Positions 1-7,906 of a DNA stretch of 64,000 bases are shown here, piece after piece. The notes under the pieces were generated by a model, which worked only from the letters and a program-made list of their open reading frames with translations, did not search any database and had not been told where the DNA came from. The DNA lies in the NCBI GenBank assembly GCA_947497245.1, contig CANMFO010000001.1, positions 372,001 through 436,000 on the forward strand, given 5' to 3'. Positions within the stretch are counted from its first letter, which is position 1. Every line of letters starts with the position of its first letter. The DNA is from an uncultured Flavobacteriaceae bacterium. GTDB taxonomy: Bacteria > Bacteroidota > Bacteroidia > Flavobacteriales > Flavobacteriaceae. A program made the translations under genes and the position numbers.

Positions 1-204
1 GTTTCAGGGGTGTTTGAAACCTTGGGCCGGGACGAACTGAAAAAGATGATCGAGGACAATGGGGGCAAGGTAGGGTCCAGTATTTCGTCCAAGACCGCCT
101 ATTTGATCGCAGGGGATAAGATGGGGCCGAGTAAACGGACCAAGGCGGAAGGGCTCGGCGTGCCCATTATTTCGGAATCCCAGTTTTTGGAAATGCTGGC
201 ATAG
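1..204 (+). CDS. ligA: NAD-dependent DNA ligase, C-terminal BRCT end (partial)
   Basis: Open from base 1 and ending at TAG 202-204, so only the last 67 residues are present and the start lies outside the window. They form most of a BRCT domain: a Gly-Gly-Lys-Val turn, then SSISSKT-YLIAGD, then GPSK-KAEGLGVPIISE and a FLEML end, the usual C-terminus of bacterial LigA. LigA seals nicks in DNA during replication and repair using NAD+; the BRCT domain helps bind DNA. No terminator is visible before the permease gene that follows 52 bases downstream. Confidence 0.9.
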   Translation, partial: VSGVFETLGRDELKKMIEDNGGKVGSSISSKTAYLIAGDKMGPSKRTKAEGLGVPIISESQFLEMLA

Positions 205-256
205 AGAACAACAATGGAAAAACATATATCCTATCACTAACTTTTCAAATCAAATT

Positions 257-1567
257 ATGAGCAAAGCCGAATTGAACAAAGCCCTGAGTCCATTAATGCT
301 ATGGGGCCTGGGTGTTGGATATGTTATTTCCGGAATGTATTTTGGATGGAATTTGGGTTTGGCCGAGGGCGGCACGTACGGACTGGCCATCGCCACCATT
401 TTCATAATACTGATGTACGTTACCTTTACCTTCAGTTATACCGAAATGGCCTGCGCCATACCCAGGGCAGGTGGAGCGTTCGAATATGCCAACCGGGGGT
501 TGGGCAAACATTTGGGATTTATAGGGGGAATTGCACAGAATATCGAATTCATATTTGCCCCACCGGCCATCGCTGCGGCGATTGGGGCATATCTTAACTT
601 GTTGTACCCTACCATAGACCTGATGATCTTTGCCATTGGCGCCTATCTGATTTTTACGGTCATCAACATCCTAGGGGTAAAACTGGCAGCTTCCTTTGAA
701 TTGGTGATCACTGTCCTCGCCGTGATCGAACTGCTGATTTTTGCCGGAGCCACGCTTCCCGAGTTTGAGCTAAGTAATTTGCAACTGAATCCCTTGCCCA
801 ATGGATTTTCCGGAGTATTTGCCGCGATTCCGTTCGCTATCTGGTTCTTTTTGGCCATAGAAGGTGTAGCAAATGTGGCGGAAGAGGCCATAAATCCACA
901 ACGGAGTATCTTGATCGGTTTTGGTTCGGCAATCTTTACCCTGGTGATACTGTGCGTTCTCACTTTTACCGCCGCGGTCGGTGTTGCCGGTTGGGAGGCG
1001 GTCGTATATCCCGAGGGGAGCACGGTGGCCTCCGACTCTCCGCTTCCCTTGGCGTTGTCGCATGTGGTGGACAGTGGACATTTTCTATATAAATTGCTGA
1101 TCGGAATTGGGTTGTTGGGGCTGATTGCCTCTTTTCATGGAATCATTTTGGCCGGGGGACGCGCGACATTTGAGTTTGGAAGAGTGGGCTATGCCCCCCG
1201 TTTCCTGGGTGTCGTGCAATCCAGATTTAAGACTCCCGCCAACGCTTTGATCATCAACACCATAATCGGAATTATCGCGCTGTTTACAGGTAAGACGGGG
1301 GAAATTATTACGATTGCCTGTTTTGGCGCATTGGCGCTCTATATTGTTTCCATGTTTTCCTTTTTCGCCCTGCGCAGAAAAGAACCCGATATGGAACGGC
1401 CATTTAAGGTGCCCCTGTTTCCCTTGTTTCCCTTGGTGGCCTTGGTCATCGCTTCGGTGGCATTTATTGCCATGAGCTACTACAATCCGGTACTGGCCCT
1501 GATCTTCTTCGGCATCGTCGGGGTTTCCTATCTGGGGTTCCTCCTCTTCTTGAATAAAAAAATGTGA
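257..1567 (+). CDS. eat: APC-superfamily permease, ethanolamine permease type
   Basis: A 436-residue integral membrane protein with about twelve hydrophobic segments, the normal size for the amino acid/polyamine/organocation superfamily. The N-terminal part (GMYFGWNLGLAEGGTYG, then FTFSYTEMACAIPRAGGAFEYA, then IEFIFAPPAIAAAIGAYLN) follows the pattern I know for Eat-type ethanolamine permeases, in particular the FAPPAIA stretch. It likely imports ethanolamine or a related amino alcohol across the inner membrane. It is the first gene of an operon whose next four genes encode a gamma-glutamyl ligase, alcohol dehydrogenase, gamma-glutamyl hydrolase and aldehyde dehydrogenase, which supports an amino-alcohol substrate. 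An amino acid or polyamine substrate cannot be excluded from sequence alone. Confidence 0.85.
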   Translation: MSKAELNKALSPLMLWGLGVGYVISGMYFGWNLGLAEGGTYGLAIATIFIILMYVTFTFSYTEMACAIPRAGGAFEYANRGLGKHLGFIGGIAQNIEFIFAPPAIAAAIGAYLNLLYPTIDLMIFAIGAYLIFTVINILGVKLAASFELVITVLAVIELLIFAGATLPEFELSNLQLNPLPNGFSGVFAAIPFAIWFFLAIEGVANVAEEAINPQRSILIGFGSAIFTLVILCVLTFTAAVGVAGWEAVVYPEGSTVASDSPLPLALSHVVDSGHFLYKLLIGIGLLGLIASFHGIILAGGRATFEFGRVGYAPRFLGVVQSRFKTPANALIINTIIGIIALFTGKTGEIITIACFGALALYIVSMFSFFALRRKEPDMERPFKVPLFPLFPLVALVIASVAFIAMSYYNPVLALIFFGIVGVSYLGFLLFLNKKM

Positions 1568-1581
1568 TAACTTAGGGCCTT

Positions 1582-2940
1582 ATGGACAAAAAAGAAATTA
1601 TAAAACGACTAAAAGAGATTGGGCACAACAAGGTAAAGGTGGCCATCGTGGACATTGACGGGGTATTGCGGGGCAAGTATATGCACCGGGACAAATTTAT
1701 TTCAGCCCTGGAAGGCGGATTTGGCTTCTGTTCGGTAGTGTTTGGCTGGGATATGGTGGATGCGGACTATGCCAATGGTATAAAGGTCACGGGTTGGCAT
1801 ACCGGCTATGGGGATGAAGAGGCCCGTATCGATCTGAATACCTTCAGGACCATTCCATGGGAAGGGGACAGCCCGTTTTTTTTGGCGGATTTTGGGAAGG
1901 AACAGGGCGAAGGCCTGGCCGTATGTCCAAGGAGTTTGTTGAGGAAGATCTTGGCGGAGGCCTTGGGCCAGGGATACACCCCCATGTTTTCCCAGGAATT
2001 TGAGTGGTTCAACTATAGGGAGACCTCGAGCGGGCTTCACGAAAAGAATTTTCAGGACCTCCAACCCATTACACCGGGCATGTTCGGCTATTCCATTTTA
2101 CGAATGTCCGAAAACAGCGAATTCTTCAACGACCTGTTCGATCTGTCCGAAGCGTTCGGCATCCCTTTGGAAGGTCTGCATACCGAGACGGGCCCCGGTG
2201 TGACCGAGGCGGCCATTCAGTATAGCGGAATACTGGAGGCGGCCGATAGGGCGGCCTTGTTCAAGACCGCGGTGAAGGAAATAGGAAACAAACATGGGAT
2301 CATCCCCAGTTTTATGGCCAAACAGACCAGTACACTCCCGGGCTGTAGCGGTCATATCCATCAAAGTCTTTGGGATTCCGAAAACACGCAAAATTTGTTT
2401 TTTGATGGCTCCAAGGATGGGATGAGCGATTTGATGAAAAGCTATATAGCAGGTCAATTGCATTGTCTCCCAGAGATTTTGCCCCTGTTCGCACCCACCA
2501 TCAACAGTTATAAACGACTGGTTGAGGGAGCATGGGCGCCCACGACCCTGACCTGGGGGAAAGACAATAGGACCACGGCATTGAGGGTACTGGCCTCCGG
2601 AAAAAAAGCGACCCGTATCGAACACCGCGTTGTGGGTTCGGACGTGAACCCATACCTGGCCATGGCAGCCTGCCTGGCAAGCGGTTTGTACGGAGTGAAA
2701 AATAAACTCAAACTTGAAGTGGCGCCCACCGAGGGCAACGGCTATAAGAATTTGGAAAACGGGGTATTGCCCTCCAATCTTATGGAAGCATCCAATAGAA
2801 TGAAGGATTCGGCTATTGCCGAAGCGCTTTTTGGAGCGGCTTTCGTGGACCATTTTACCAAGACCAGGGACTGGGAATGGAAGCGGTTCTCGGCTGAAGT
2901 TACCGATTGGGAGACCAAGAGATATTTTGAAATTATATGA
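1582..2940 (+). CDS. Glutamine-synthetase-family gamma-glutamyl-amine ligase
   Basis: A 452-residue GlnA-family protein. The N-terminus has VDIDGVLRGKYM, as in PuuA-like gamma-glutamylpolyamine synthetases. Catalytic landmarks follow: QEFEWF near residue 138 (metal-binding acids), HTETGPGVTEAAIQYSG, GHIHQSLW near 257, NSYKRLVEGAWAP near 308, WGKDNRTT near 325 and RIEHRVVGSDVNPYLAMAA near 345. The family joins glutamate to an amine using ATP. Given the adjoining permease and alcohol dehydrogenase, ethanolamine is the favoured acceptor, giving gamma-glutamylethanolamide; putrescine or ammonia are alternatives. The reading frame ends in an ATGA overlap with the dehydrogenase gene, so the two are probably translationally coupled. 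Confidence 0.85.
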   Translation: MDKKEIIKRLKEIGHNKVKVAIVDIDGVLRGKYMHRDKFISALEGGFGFCSVVFGWDMVDADYANGIKVTGWHTGYGDEEARIDLNTFRTIPWEGDSPFFLADFGKEQGEGLAVCPRSLLRKILAEALGQGYTPMFSQEFEWFNYRETSSGLHEKNFQDLQPITPGMFGYSILRMSENSEFFNDLFDLSEAFGIPLEGLHTETGPGVTEAAIQYSGILEAADRAALFKTAVKEIGNKHGIIPSFMAKQTSTLPGCSGHIHQSLWDSENTQNLFFDGSKDGMSDLMKSYIAGQLHCLPEILPLFAPTINSYKRLVEGAWAPTTLTWGKDNRTTALRVLASGKKATRIEHRVVGSDVNPYLAMAACLASGLYGVKNKLKLEVAPTEGNGYKNLENGVLPSNLMEASNRMKDSAIAEALFGAAFVDHFTKTRDWEWKRFSAEVTDWETKRYFEII

Positions 2941-4100
2941 CTCAAACCATGATCGACATCCAAAAAACCTATAGTTTTAATTTTCCAACCCCCATCCGTT
3001 TTGGGGCCGGGGTAATCACGGAACTTGCACCTTATCTAAAGGAAAACCATTTAAGGAACCCGCTTTTGGTCACCGACCCCACTGTGGCCGAGTTGCCTTT
3101 TTTTAAGGATATCCAAAGCACTTTGAAACAGCAGGGGCTGAGCGTTGAGGTGTACAAAGACATGCACAAGAACCCGGTAGGGTCCGATGTGCTCCAGGGA
3201 GGGGAGTTGTTCCACAGAACCCAGCGAGACAGTATAGTGGGCATCGGGGGAGGGGTAGCGATGGATGTTGCCCGGGCGATCGTACTGCGTGTAAATCACA
3301 CAAGGGACCTGTTCGATTACGATGACCTGATCGGCGGGGACAAATACATAACTGAAGAAGTACCGCATTTCATTACGGTACCCACTACCTCGGGGACAGG
3401 AAGCGAGGTAGGCCGAAGTTCCATCATTTCGGAGGATGTATCCAAGAAAAAAAGAATTCTCTTCAGCCCCAAGCTTATGGCCAGAATCGTGTTTGCCGAT
3501 CCTATGCTCACTATGGAGCTCCCACCTTTCATCACGGCCGCCACGGGAATGGATGCCCTCACCCATAATATGGAGGCCTATATGGCCAAGGGATTTCACC
3601 CCATGTGCGATGGCATTGCCCTGGAAGGGATACAGCTGATCGCAGAATCCCTGGAGAGGGCAGTGCACAGGCCCGATCTGGAATCCCGGGCAAAGATGCT
3701 GTTGGCCTCTTTGATGGGGGCCGTCGCCTTCCAAAAAGGTTTGGGAATCGTGCACAGTTTGGCGCATCCCTTATCGAGTCTTTTGGATACACACCACGGA
3801 CTTGCCAATGCGGTCAACCTGCCCTATGGAATGAAGTTCAATTATGATGGATTTGAGGATCGGTTCGACCGTATGGCCCAAGCTTTCGCCCTGGGCAATG
3901 ATAAGGGAGACCGACTGATCGATCACCTCTTTGATATGAACGGTACCCTGGGGATGCCCAAAAAGCTGTCCGAAATAGGGGTGAAGGCGGAACATATCGA
4001 GGAACTTTCTACCTTGGCGGAAGCCGATTTTTGCCATCCCAACAATCCAAAACCGGTACGCCGGATCGATTTTGAAAAAATCTATCAAGAAGCCCTCTAA
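2937..4100 (+). CDS. Iron-containing (group III) alcohol dehydrogenase
   Basis: 387 residues, full length for the family. The nucleotide-binding GIGGGVAMDVARAI lies near residue 102 and TVPTTSGTGSEV near 145. The metal site is present: GMDALTHNMEAY near 204, a HSLAH motif near 272 and THHGLANAVNLP near 285. It should oxidise a primary alcohol to an aldehyde with NAD+. In this operon the likely substrate is gamma-glutamylethanolamide, giving the gamma-glutamyl aminoacetaldehyde derivative. The ATG overlaps the ligase stop (ATGA at 2937-2940); a second Met lies four codons downstream. A dehydrogenase here, where the putrescine pathway would have an amine oxidase or aminotransferase, is what points to an amino alcohol. 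Confidence 0.87.
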   Translation: MTQTMIDIQKTYSFNFPTPIRFGAGVITELAPYLKENHLRNPLLVTDPTVAELPFFKDIQSTLKQQGLSVEVYKDMHKNPVGSDVLQGGELFHRTQRDSIVGIGGGVAMDVARAIVLRVNHTRDLFDYDDLIGGDKYITEEVPHFITVPTTSGTGSEVGRSSIISEDVSKKKRILFSPKLMARIVFADPMLTMELPPFITAATGMDALTHNMEAYMAKGFHPMCDGIALEGIQLIAESLERAVHRPDLESRAKMLLASLMGAVAFQKGLGIVHSLAHPLSSLLDTHHGLANAVNLPYGMKFNYDGFEDRFDRMAQAFALGNDKGDRLIDHLFDMNGTLGMPKKLSEIGVKAEHIEELSTLAEADFCHPNNPKPVRRIDFEKIYQEAL

Positions 4101-4109
4101 CGTACGACA

Positions 4110-4850
4110 ATGATAAAAATCGGAATATCTTCCTGCTTTCTCTACCCGGATATGGGCCGAACGGTCTTTGGCCCCAAATCGCTCAGTTATCTGGAAAATG
4201 ACATGGGGCGGTACATTACCCAAAAGGGAGTGCTTCCCGTATTGATACCCGATGTTGAACAGGCCTATTTGGTCGACATCCTCTCCGAAATGGACGGCAT
4301 CGTCCTTCAAGGGGGAAGTGATCTTGCGCCTGAGACCTATGGGGAGCAGCCCGTCGGGCAATGGAGGGGGGACGCCTACCGCGACCAGTACGAATTGCGG
4401 ATCTTGGACCATGCGATCAAAAATTCAAAACCCGTATTTGGGATATGCAGGGGACTACAGCTGATGAATGTGTATTTCGGCGGGACGTTGTACCAGGACA
4501 CCTTAACGCAAAACCCCAATGTGGGGGACCATAGGTCCGCTCAGTTGTACGATACCATTAAACATCCCATAGATTTTGTGGAAAACAGTTTTTTGGCCAG
4601 ACTTTATCAAGGAATTACAGATCCCCAGGTCAATACCGTGCACCACCAGTCCATAAAGGACCTGGGACGGGATCTCGAAGTATATGCGCGATCACCGGAC
4701 GGAATCATCGAAGCTTTTGGATATACCAAGGAGCCCGAGGGCAAGGTCATGGGGGTACAATGGCACCCTGAATTTTCACCCACTTTGGGGAATGAGGTCA
4801 TCGATGCCGATATTTTATACAATGCTTTTTTAGAACATGCTAAATCATAG
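4110..4850 (+). CDS. Class I glutamine amidotransferase-like gamma-glutamyl hydrolase (PuuD type)
   Basis: 246 residues of the peptidase C26 / class I amidotransferase fold. The nucleophile is C113 in FGICRGLQLMN, and the rest of the triad is H219 and E221 in VQWHPEF. A central DGIVLQGGSDLAPETYG segment is typical of the PuuD family, which cleaves the gamma-glutamyl amide of pathway end products. Here the expected reaction is gamma-glutamylglycine to glutamate plus glycine, returning the glutamate used by the ligase. It sits 9 bases after the dehydrogenase and 2 bases before the aldehyde dehydrogenase. Confidence 0.85.
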   Translation: MIKIGISSCFLYPDMGRTVFGPKSLSYLENDMGRYITQKGVLPVLIPDVEQAYLVDILSEMDGIVLQGGSDLAPETYGEQPVGQWRGDAYRDQYELRILDHAIKNSKPVFGICRGLQLMNVYFGGTLYQDTLTQNPNVGDHRSAQLYDTIKHPIDFVENSFLARLYQGITDPQVNTVHHQSIKDLGRDLEVYARSPDGIIEAFGYTKEPEGKVMGVQWHPEFSPTLGNEVIDADILYNAFLEHAKS

Positions 4851-4852
4851 GA

Positions 4853-6217
4853 ATGGAAGTACGTAATCCGGCCACGGAACAGATTATTGCAGTTTTGGTA
4901 CCCGATACCAAGGCCGATGTAGCGGCTAAATGGGAAGCACTCCAAACTGGACAAAAAAAATGGGCCAAACGGTCCATCAATGATCGGTTGGCCTGTATCC
5001 AACGCTTTGGGGAACTGATATTGGAAAATAAACGGGAACTAGCAGAAATACTGACTTCAGAAACGGGAAAGCCCCTGCAACAATCGTTAAATGAAATTCA
5101 GGGCGCCCAAAATAGAATCGACCACTTGGAGCAGAACGCGGTCCGCTGGCTATCCGATGAGGTGTTGGTGGATAGCGGGGGTACCCACGAAAGGATTGTT
5201 TATGAGCCTTTGGGGGTCATCGGCAACATTTCCGCATGGAATTTTCCGTATAACGTGGGCTACAACGTGTTCTTGTATGCGCTGGTCGCTGGAAACGCGG
5301 TTATGTACAAACCCTCCGAATACGCCTCCTTGACGGGAAAGGAATTTGAAAAATACCTGCACTCGGCGGGGGTTCCTGAAGATGTGTTCCAATGCGTGGT
5401 GGGAACCGGAGCGGTGGGGCAGTTGCTTTTGGAAACCGATCTGGACGGTTATTTCTTTACAGGTTCTTATGGCACGGGACAACACATTGCCCAGACTATT
5501 GCGGCAAAACTGAAGCCCCTGCAATTGGAACTGGGCGGCAAAGATCCCCTGTATGTTATGGACGACGTGGCAAATGTACAACAAGCTGCCATCAACGCGG
5601 CGGAAGGGGCCTTCTACAACAACGGACAGAGTTGTTGTGCCGTAGAGCGCATCTATATATCACAAGCGATTTACGATTCATTTGTTGAAGCGTTTGTAGC
5701 GGAAGTGCGATCCTATACCATGGGAGACCCCATGCGCTTGGAGACCTTTGTTGGTCCTTTGACCCGCAAACAGCAGACAGAGGTCCTGGATGCCCAGGTG
5801 GCGGACGCACTGGATAAAGGAGCGATCCTGCTGGCAGGGGGAAAGGCGCGGGAAGGAACGGGGTATTTCTATGAACCTACTGTTTTGGCCAACTGCGACC
5901 ATGGCATGAAAGTAATGCAGGAAGAATCATTTGGGCCCATTATCGGACTTCAAAAAGTGGGTTCGGACATGGAAGCTGTCGAGTTGATGCAGGATACACC
6001 ATATGGCTTGACGGCCGCGGTCTTTTCCGGCGACGAAGTACGGGCTATGGCGGTACTACAGGAAATGAACACGGGAACCGTATATTGGAACTGTTGTGAT
6101 CGGGTAAGTCCCAATGTACCCTGGTCGGGGAGGAAAAGTTCCGGTCTGGGATCAACTCTTTCCTCCCAGGGAATACGCGCCTTTGTGCAACCGAAGTCGT
6201 ATCACCTTAGGCCATGA
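4853..6217 (+). CDS. NAD(P)-dependent aldehyde dehydrogenase
   Basis: 454 residues of the ALDH superfamily, slightly shorter than the common 480-500. Seen are ISAWNFPYNVG near 127 (cofactor and oxyanion region), FTGSYGTG near 202, the general base E226 in LELGGKDP and the nucleophile C261 in NNGQSCCAVER, followed by QEESFGPI and the C-terminal PYGLTAAVFS segment. It should oxidise the aldehyde made by the adjacent iron alcohol dehydrogenase to a carboxylate, inferred to be gamma-glutamylglycine. It starts 2 bases after the hydrolase stop, and its own stop lies within an ATGA shared with a possible upstream start of the next gene. Confidence 0.9.
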   Translation: MEVRNPATEQIIAVLVPDTKADVAAKWEALQTGQKKWAKRSINDRLACIQRFGELILENKRELAEILTSETGKPLQQSLNEIQGAQNRIDHLEQNAVRWLSDEVLVDSGGTHERIVYEPLGVIGNISAWNFPYNVGYNVFLYALVAGNAVMYKPSEYASLTGKEFEKYLHSAGVPEDVFQCVVGTGAVGQLLLETDLDGYFFTGSYGTGQHIAQTIAAKLKPLQLELGGKDPLYVMDDVANVQQAAINAAEGAFYNNGQSCCAVERIYISQAIYDSFVEAFVAEVRSYTMGDPMRLETFVGPLTRKQQTEVLDAQVADALDKGAILLAGGKAREGTGYFYEPTVLANCDHGMKVMQEESFGPIIGLQKVGSDMEAVELMQDTPYGLTAAVFSGDEVRAMAVLQEMNTGTVYWNCCDRVSPNVPWSGRKSSGLGSTLSSQGIRAFVQPKSYHLRP

Positions 6218-6252
6218 CAAGGTCCCAGTACCGAACCTTAAGAAGTAAAACC

Positions 6253-6558
6253 ATGTCAAGACCAAAAACCTATCGGGATTTCCAGGAAACGCTGACGTCC
6301 GTGCACCCGCCAACGGATTGGCCCGATGCCCTAAAAGCACTGTGGTACGACGCCCAGGGCAATTGGGAGGCTTCCCACGATATCGCCCAAGACATGCACA
6401 ATACCATGGGCAGTTGGATCCATGCCTACCTCCATCGAAAGGAAGGCGATGAATTCAATGCGGGCTATTGGTACCGCAGGGCACAGAAACCTTTTCCAAA
6501 AGTGGATTTGGAAACGGAATTGAAAAATCTGGTCGAACGCGTTGTGACCGATCAATAG
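6253..6558 (+). CDS. Conserved small protein of unknown function at the end of the amino-alcohol operon
   Basis: 101 residues, soluble, rich in Trp, His and Tyr. The core ALWYDAQGNWEASHDIAQDM followed by SWIHAYLHRKEGD and NAGYWYRRA resembles small uncharacterised proteins I have seen in several phyla; I know of no assigned function. The helical Trp/His pattern could suggest a TPR-like or ligand-binding fold, but that is a guess. Two starts are possible: an ATG at 6214 in an ATGA overlap with the aldehyde dehydrogenase stop, or this ATG 13 codons later, where the family-like sequence begins. The gene converges with the NIPSNAP gene and their ends overlap by 7 bases. Confidence 0.65.
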   Translation: MSRPKTYRDFQETLTSVHPPTDWPDALKALWYDAQGNWEASHDIAQDMHNTMGSWIHAYLHRKEGDEFNAGYWYRRAQKPFPKVDLETELKNLVERVVTDQ

Positions 6559-7325
6559 GCCGAGTACTCCGTAGGGTACAGATAATAGATATCGACACGC
6601 GACACATTGTTCTGATATTTGGGCATGACCTTTAAGGTCTTCCATTCCGGGGAATCGAAGAACGCTTTCCAATGGGCATCCCTGCTTTCTTGATCGGCAT
6701 GCGTGGTCATGTACATCAGGTTGGGCATTTTCGGGCCCGAAAGCACCTCGGCATAGAAAACGGCATTGAAGCCCAGTTTATCAAAAAGGGTAATTTCGCC
6801 TCCTGCGTTGAACATATCCACCTTATTCTTATAAAGGGCCTCCGTGGCCGACTCGTAGCTCCTGAGTTCGTATATGCGGTCTTCCCTTGGGCCATCGAGT
6901 TTCGAGGGTTCCATGATCGGCATATCTACAAAGGCCTTCATGAGTACGGATTCCAATCTGCCATAGGGTGGGTTGTCGTGCGGGGCTTCCAAATAATCCT
7001 TTCCGGCTTTTAAGTGGGTTTCGTTCACGGCCAGGGCATCCTCCAGCAGCCGAAATTGCACCAGCGACTTAAAGGGAATCAATACATAGGTTTTTTTTGG
7101 GGTTACCGAATCGGTAGGCCTTGGTTTGAATACCCCTACATTGGGGATATCCAGAGCTTTCAAAGTGGGCAGAAAGGCATTTTTCAGATACCCGTCCGTG
7201 ATCTTGACCTGTTCATCGGTATCGAACGAGTATATTTTGAGTTGATAATATTCCCTTGAGGTGCTTTGGGCGGTCGACGAAAGGGTGAAGGCCAAAAGGA
7301 ATAGCAGGCAGCTAATTTTTTTCAT
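6552..7325 (-). CDS. Secreted NIPSNAP family protein
   Basis: 257 residues from the ATG whose complement lies at 7323-7325. The start was chosen because it opens a clean signal peptide (MKKISCLLFLLAFTLSSTAQ). Two NIPSNAP-like ferredoxin-fold halves follow: YYQLKIYSF...FLPTLKALDIPNVGVFKP, then IYELRSYES...ITLFDKLGFNAVFYAEV...MPNLMYMTTHAD with HWKAFFDSPEWK near the end. The fold is common in small dimeric alpha/beta-barrel proteins; secreted Bacteroidota members have no firm function. The gene overlaps the upstream GNAT gene by 14 bases, so both are probably translated from one transcript. Confidence 0.82.
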   Translation of the reverse strand: MKKISCLLFLLAFTLSSTAQSTSREYYQLKIYSFDTDEQVKITDGYLKNAFLPTLKALDIPNVGVFKPRPTDSVTPKKTYVLIPFKSLVQFRLLEDALAVNETHLKAGKDYLEAPHDNPPYGRLESVLMKAFVDMPIMEPSKLDGPREDRIYELRSYESATEALYKNKVDMFNAGGEITLFDKLGFNAVFYAEVLSGPKMPNLMYMTTHADQESRDAHWKAFFDSPEWKTLKVMPKYQNNVSRVDIYYLYPTEYSAY

Positions 7326-7797
7326 GTTGATCGGTTTTAAAGGTGGAAGATACATCTTTTTCAAAACAAACGCTATTTAAGATGCCTTGGTACGGGCCAT
7401 AGTTGGGGATGGTCTGGTATCCGTTTTTTTGATAAAGGGCAATGGCCTCGGGTTGCCGTTTCCCTGTTTCCAAAACACATCTTCGGTACCCCAGCTCCCG
7501 GGTCCAGAGCTCCAATTCCCTTAAAATTGTAGTAGCGATCGCCCTGCCCCGGAATTTGGGCCTTACGAACATCCGTTTGATTTCCATGGCTTCCCGCCCG
7601 ATGGGTTTGATGGCGCCACAACCTGCGGGCTCCCCTTCGAAATAGGCCACTAGGGCATACTTCAATATACTTGTGGAATTGAACTGGTCATAAAATGCGT
7701 GGTCTTCGCCATCCCGTATGGCCAGGTCCTTATCGAGTAGGGCAACGAGCTTTGTAAAATCCGCGTTTTCCGGGTTTGTTTTTTTTAGAACCACCAT
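7312..7797 (-). CDS. GNAT family N-acetyltransferase
   Basis: 161 residues of the Gcn5-related acetyltransferase fold. A central beta strand MEIKRMFVRPKFRGRAIATTILRELE carries the acetyl-CoA-binding R-G-R-A turn in place of the common QGxG. The C-terminal ALYQKNGYQTIPNYGPY segment is the usual end of the fold. It should transfer an acetyl group from acetyl-CoA to an amine; the substrate is not evident. It overlaps the NIPSNAP gene downstream by 14 bases. The upstream 109 bases to the beta-propeller gene hold no recognisable terminator. Confidence 0.88.
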   Translation of the reverse strand: MVVLKKTNPENADFTKLVALLDKDLAIRDGEDHAFYDQFNSTSILKYALVAYFEGEPAGCGAIKPIGREAMEIKRMFVRPKFRGRAIATTILRELELWTRELGYRRCVLETGKRQPEAIALYQKNGYQTIPNYGPYQGILNSVCFEKDVSSTFKTDQHEKN

Positions 7798-7906
7798 TTC
7801 CGGCCATATTTTAGGGCAATCGGTCTACAGCGACCTACTTGGTTTCTCCATGGAACCAAGGGCATATTTGCGGTATTCCGCCCTAAATATATCTAAAAAA
7901 CAGGTC

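Noticed and set aside
2098-2853. Long minus-strand open frame (251 codons) opposite the gamma-glutamyl ligase gene
   Set aside because: It is the shadow of a gene with clear motifs on the plus strand, and its translation shows no recognisable domain or signal.
1582-6217. Putrescine (Puu) pathway as the reading of the operon
   Set aside because: PuuA-, PuuC- and PuuD-like genes are present, but there is no PuuB oxidase or aminotransferase; an iron alcohol dehydrogenase and an Eat-type permease are present instead, favouring an amino alcohol.
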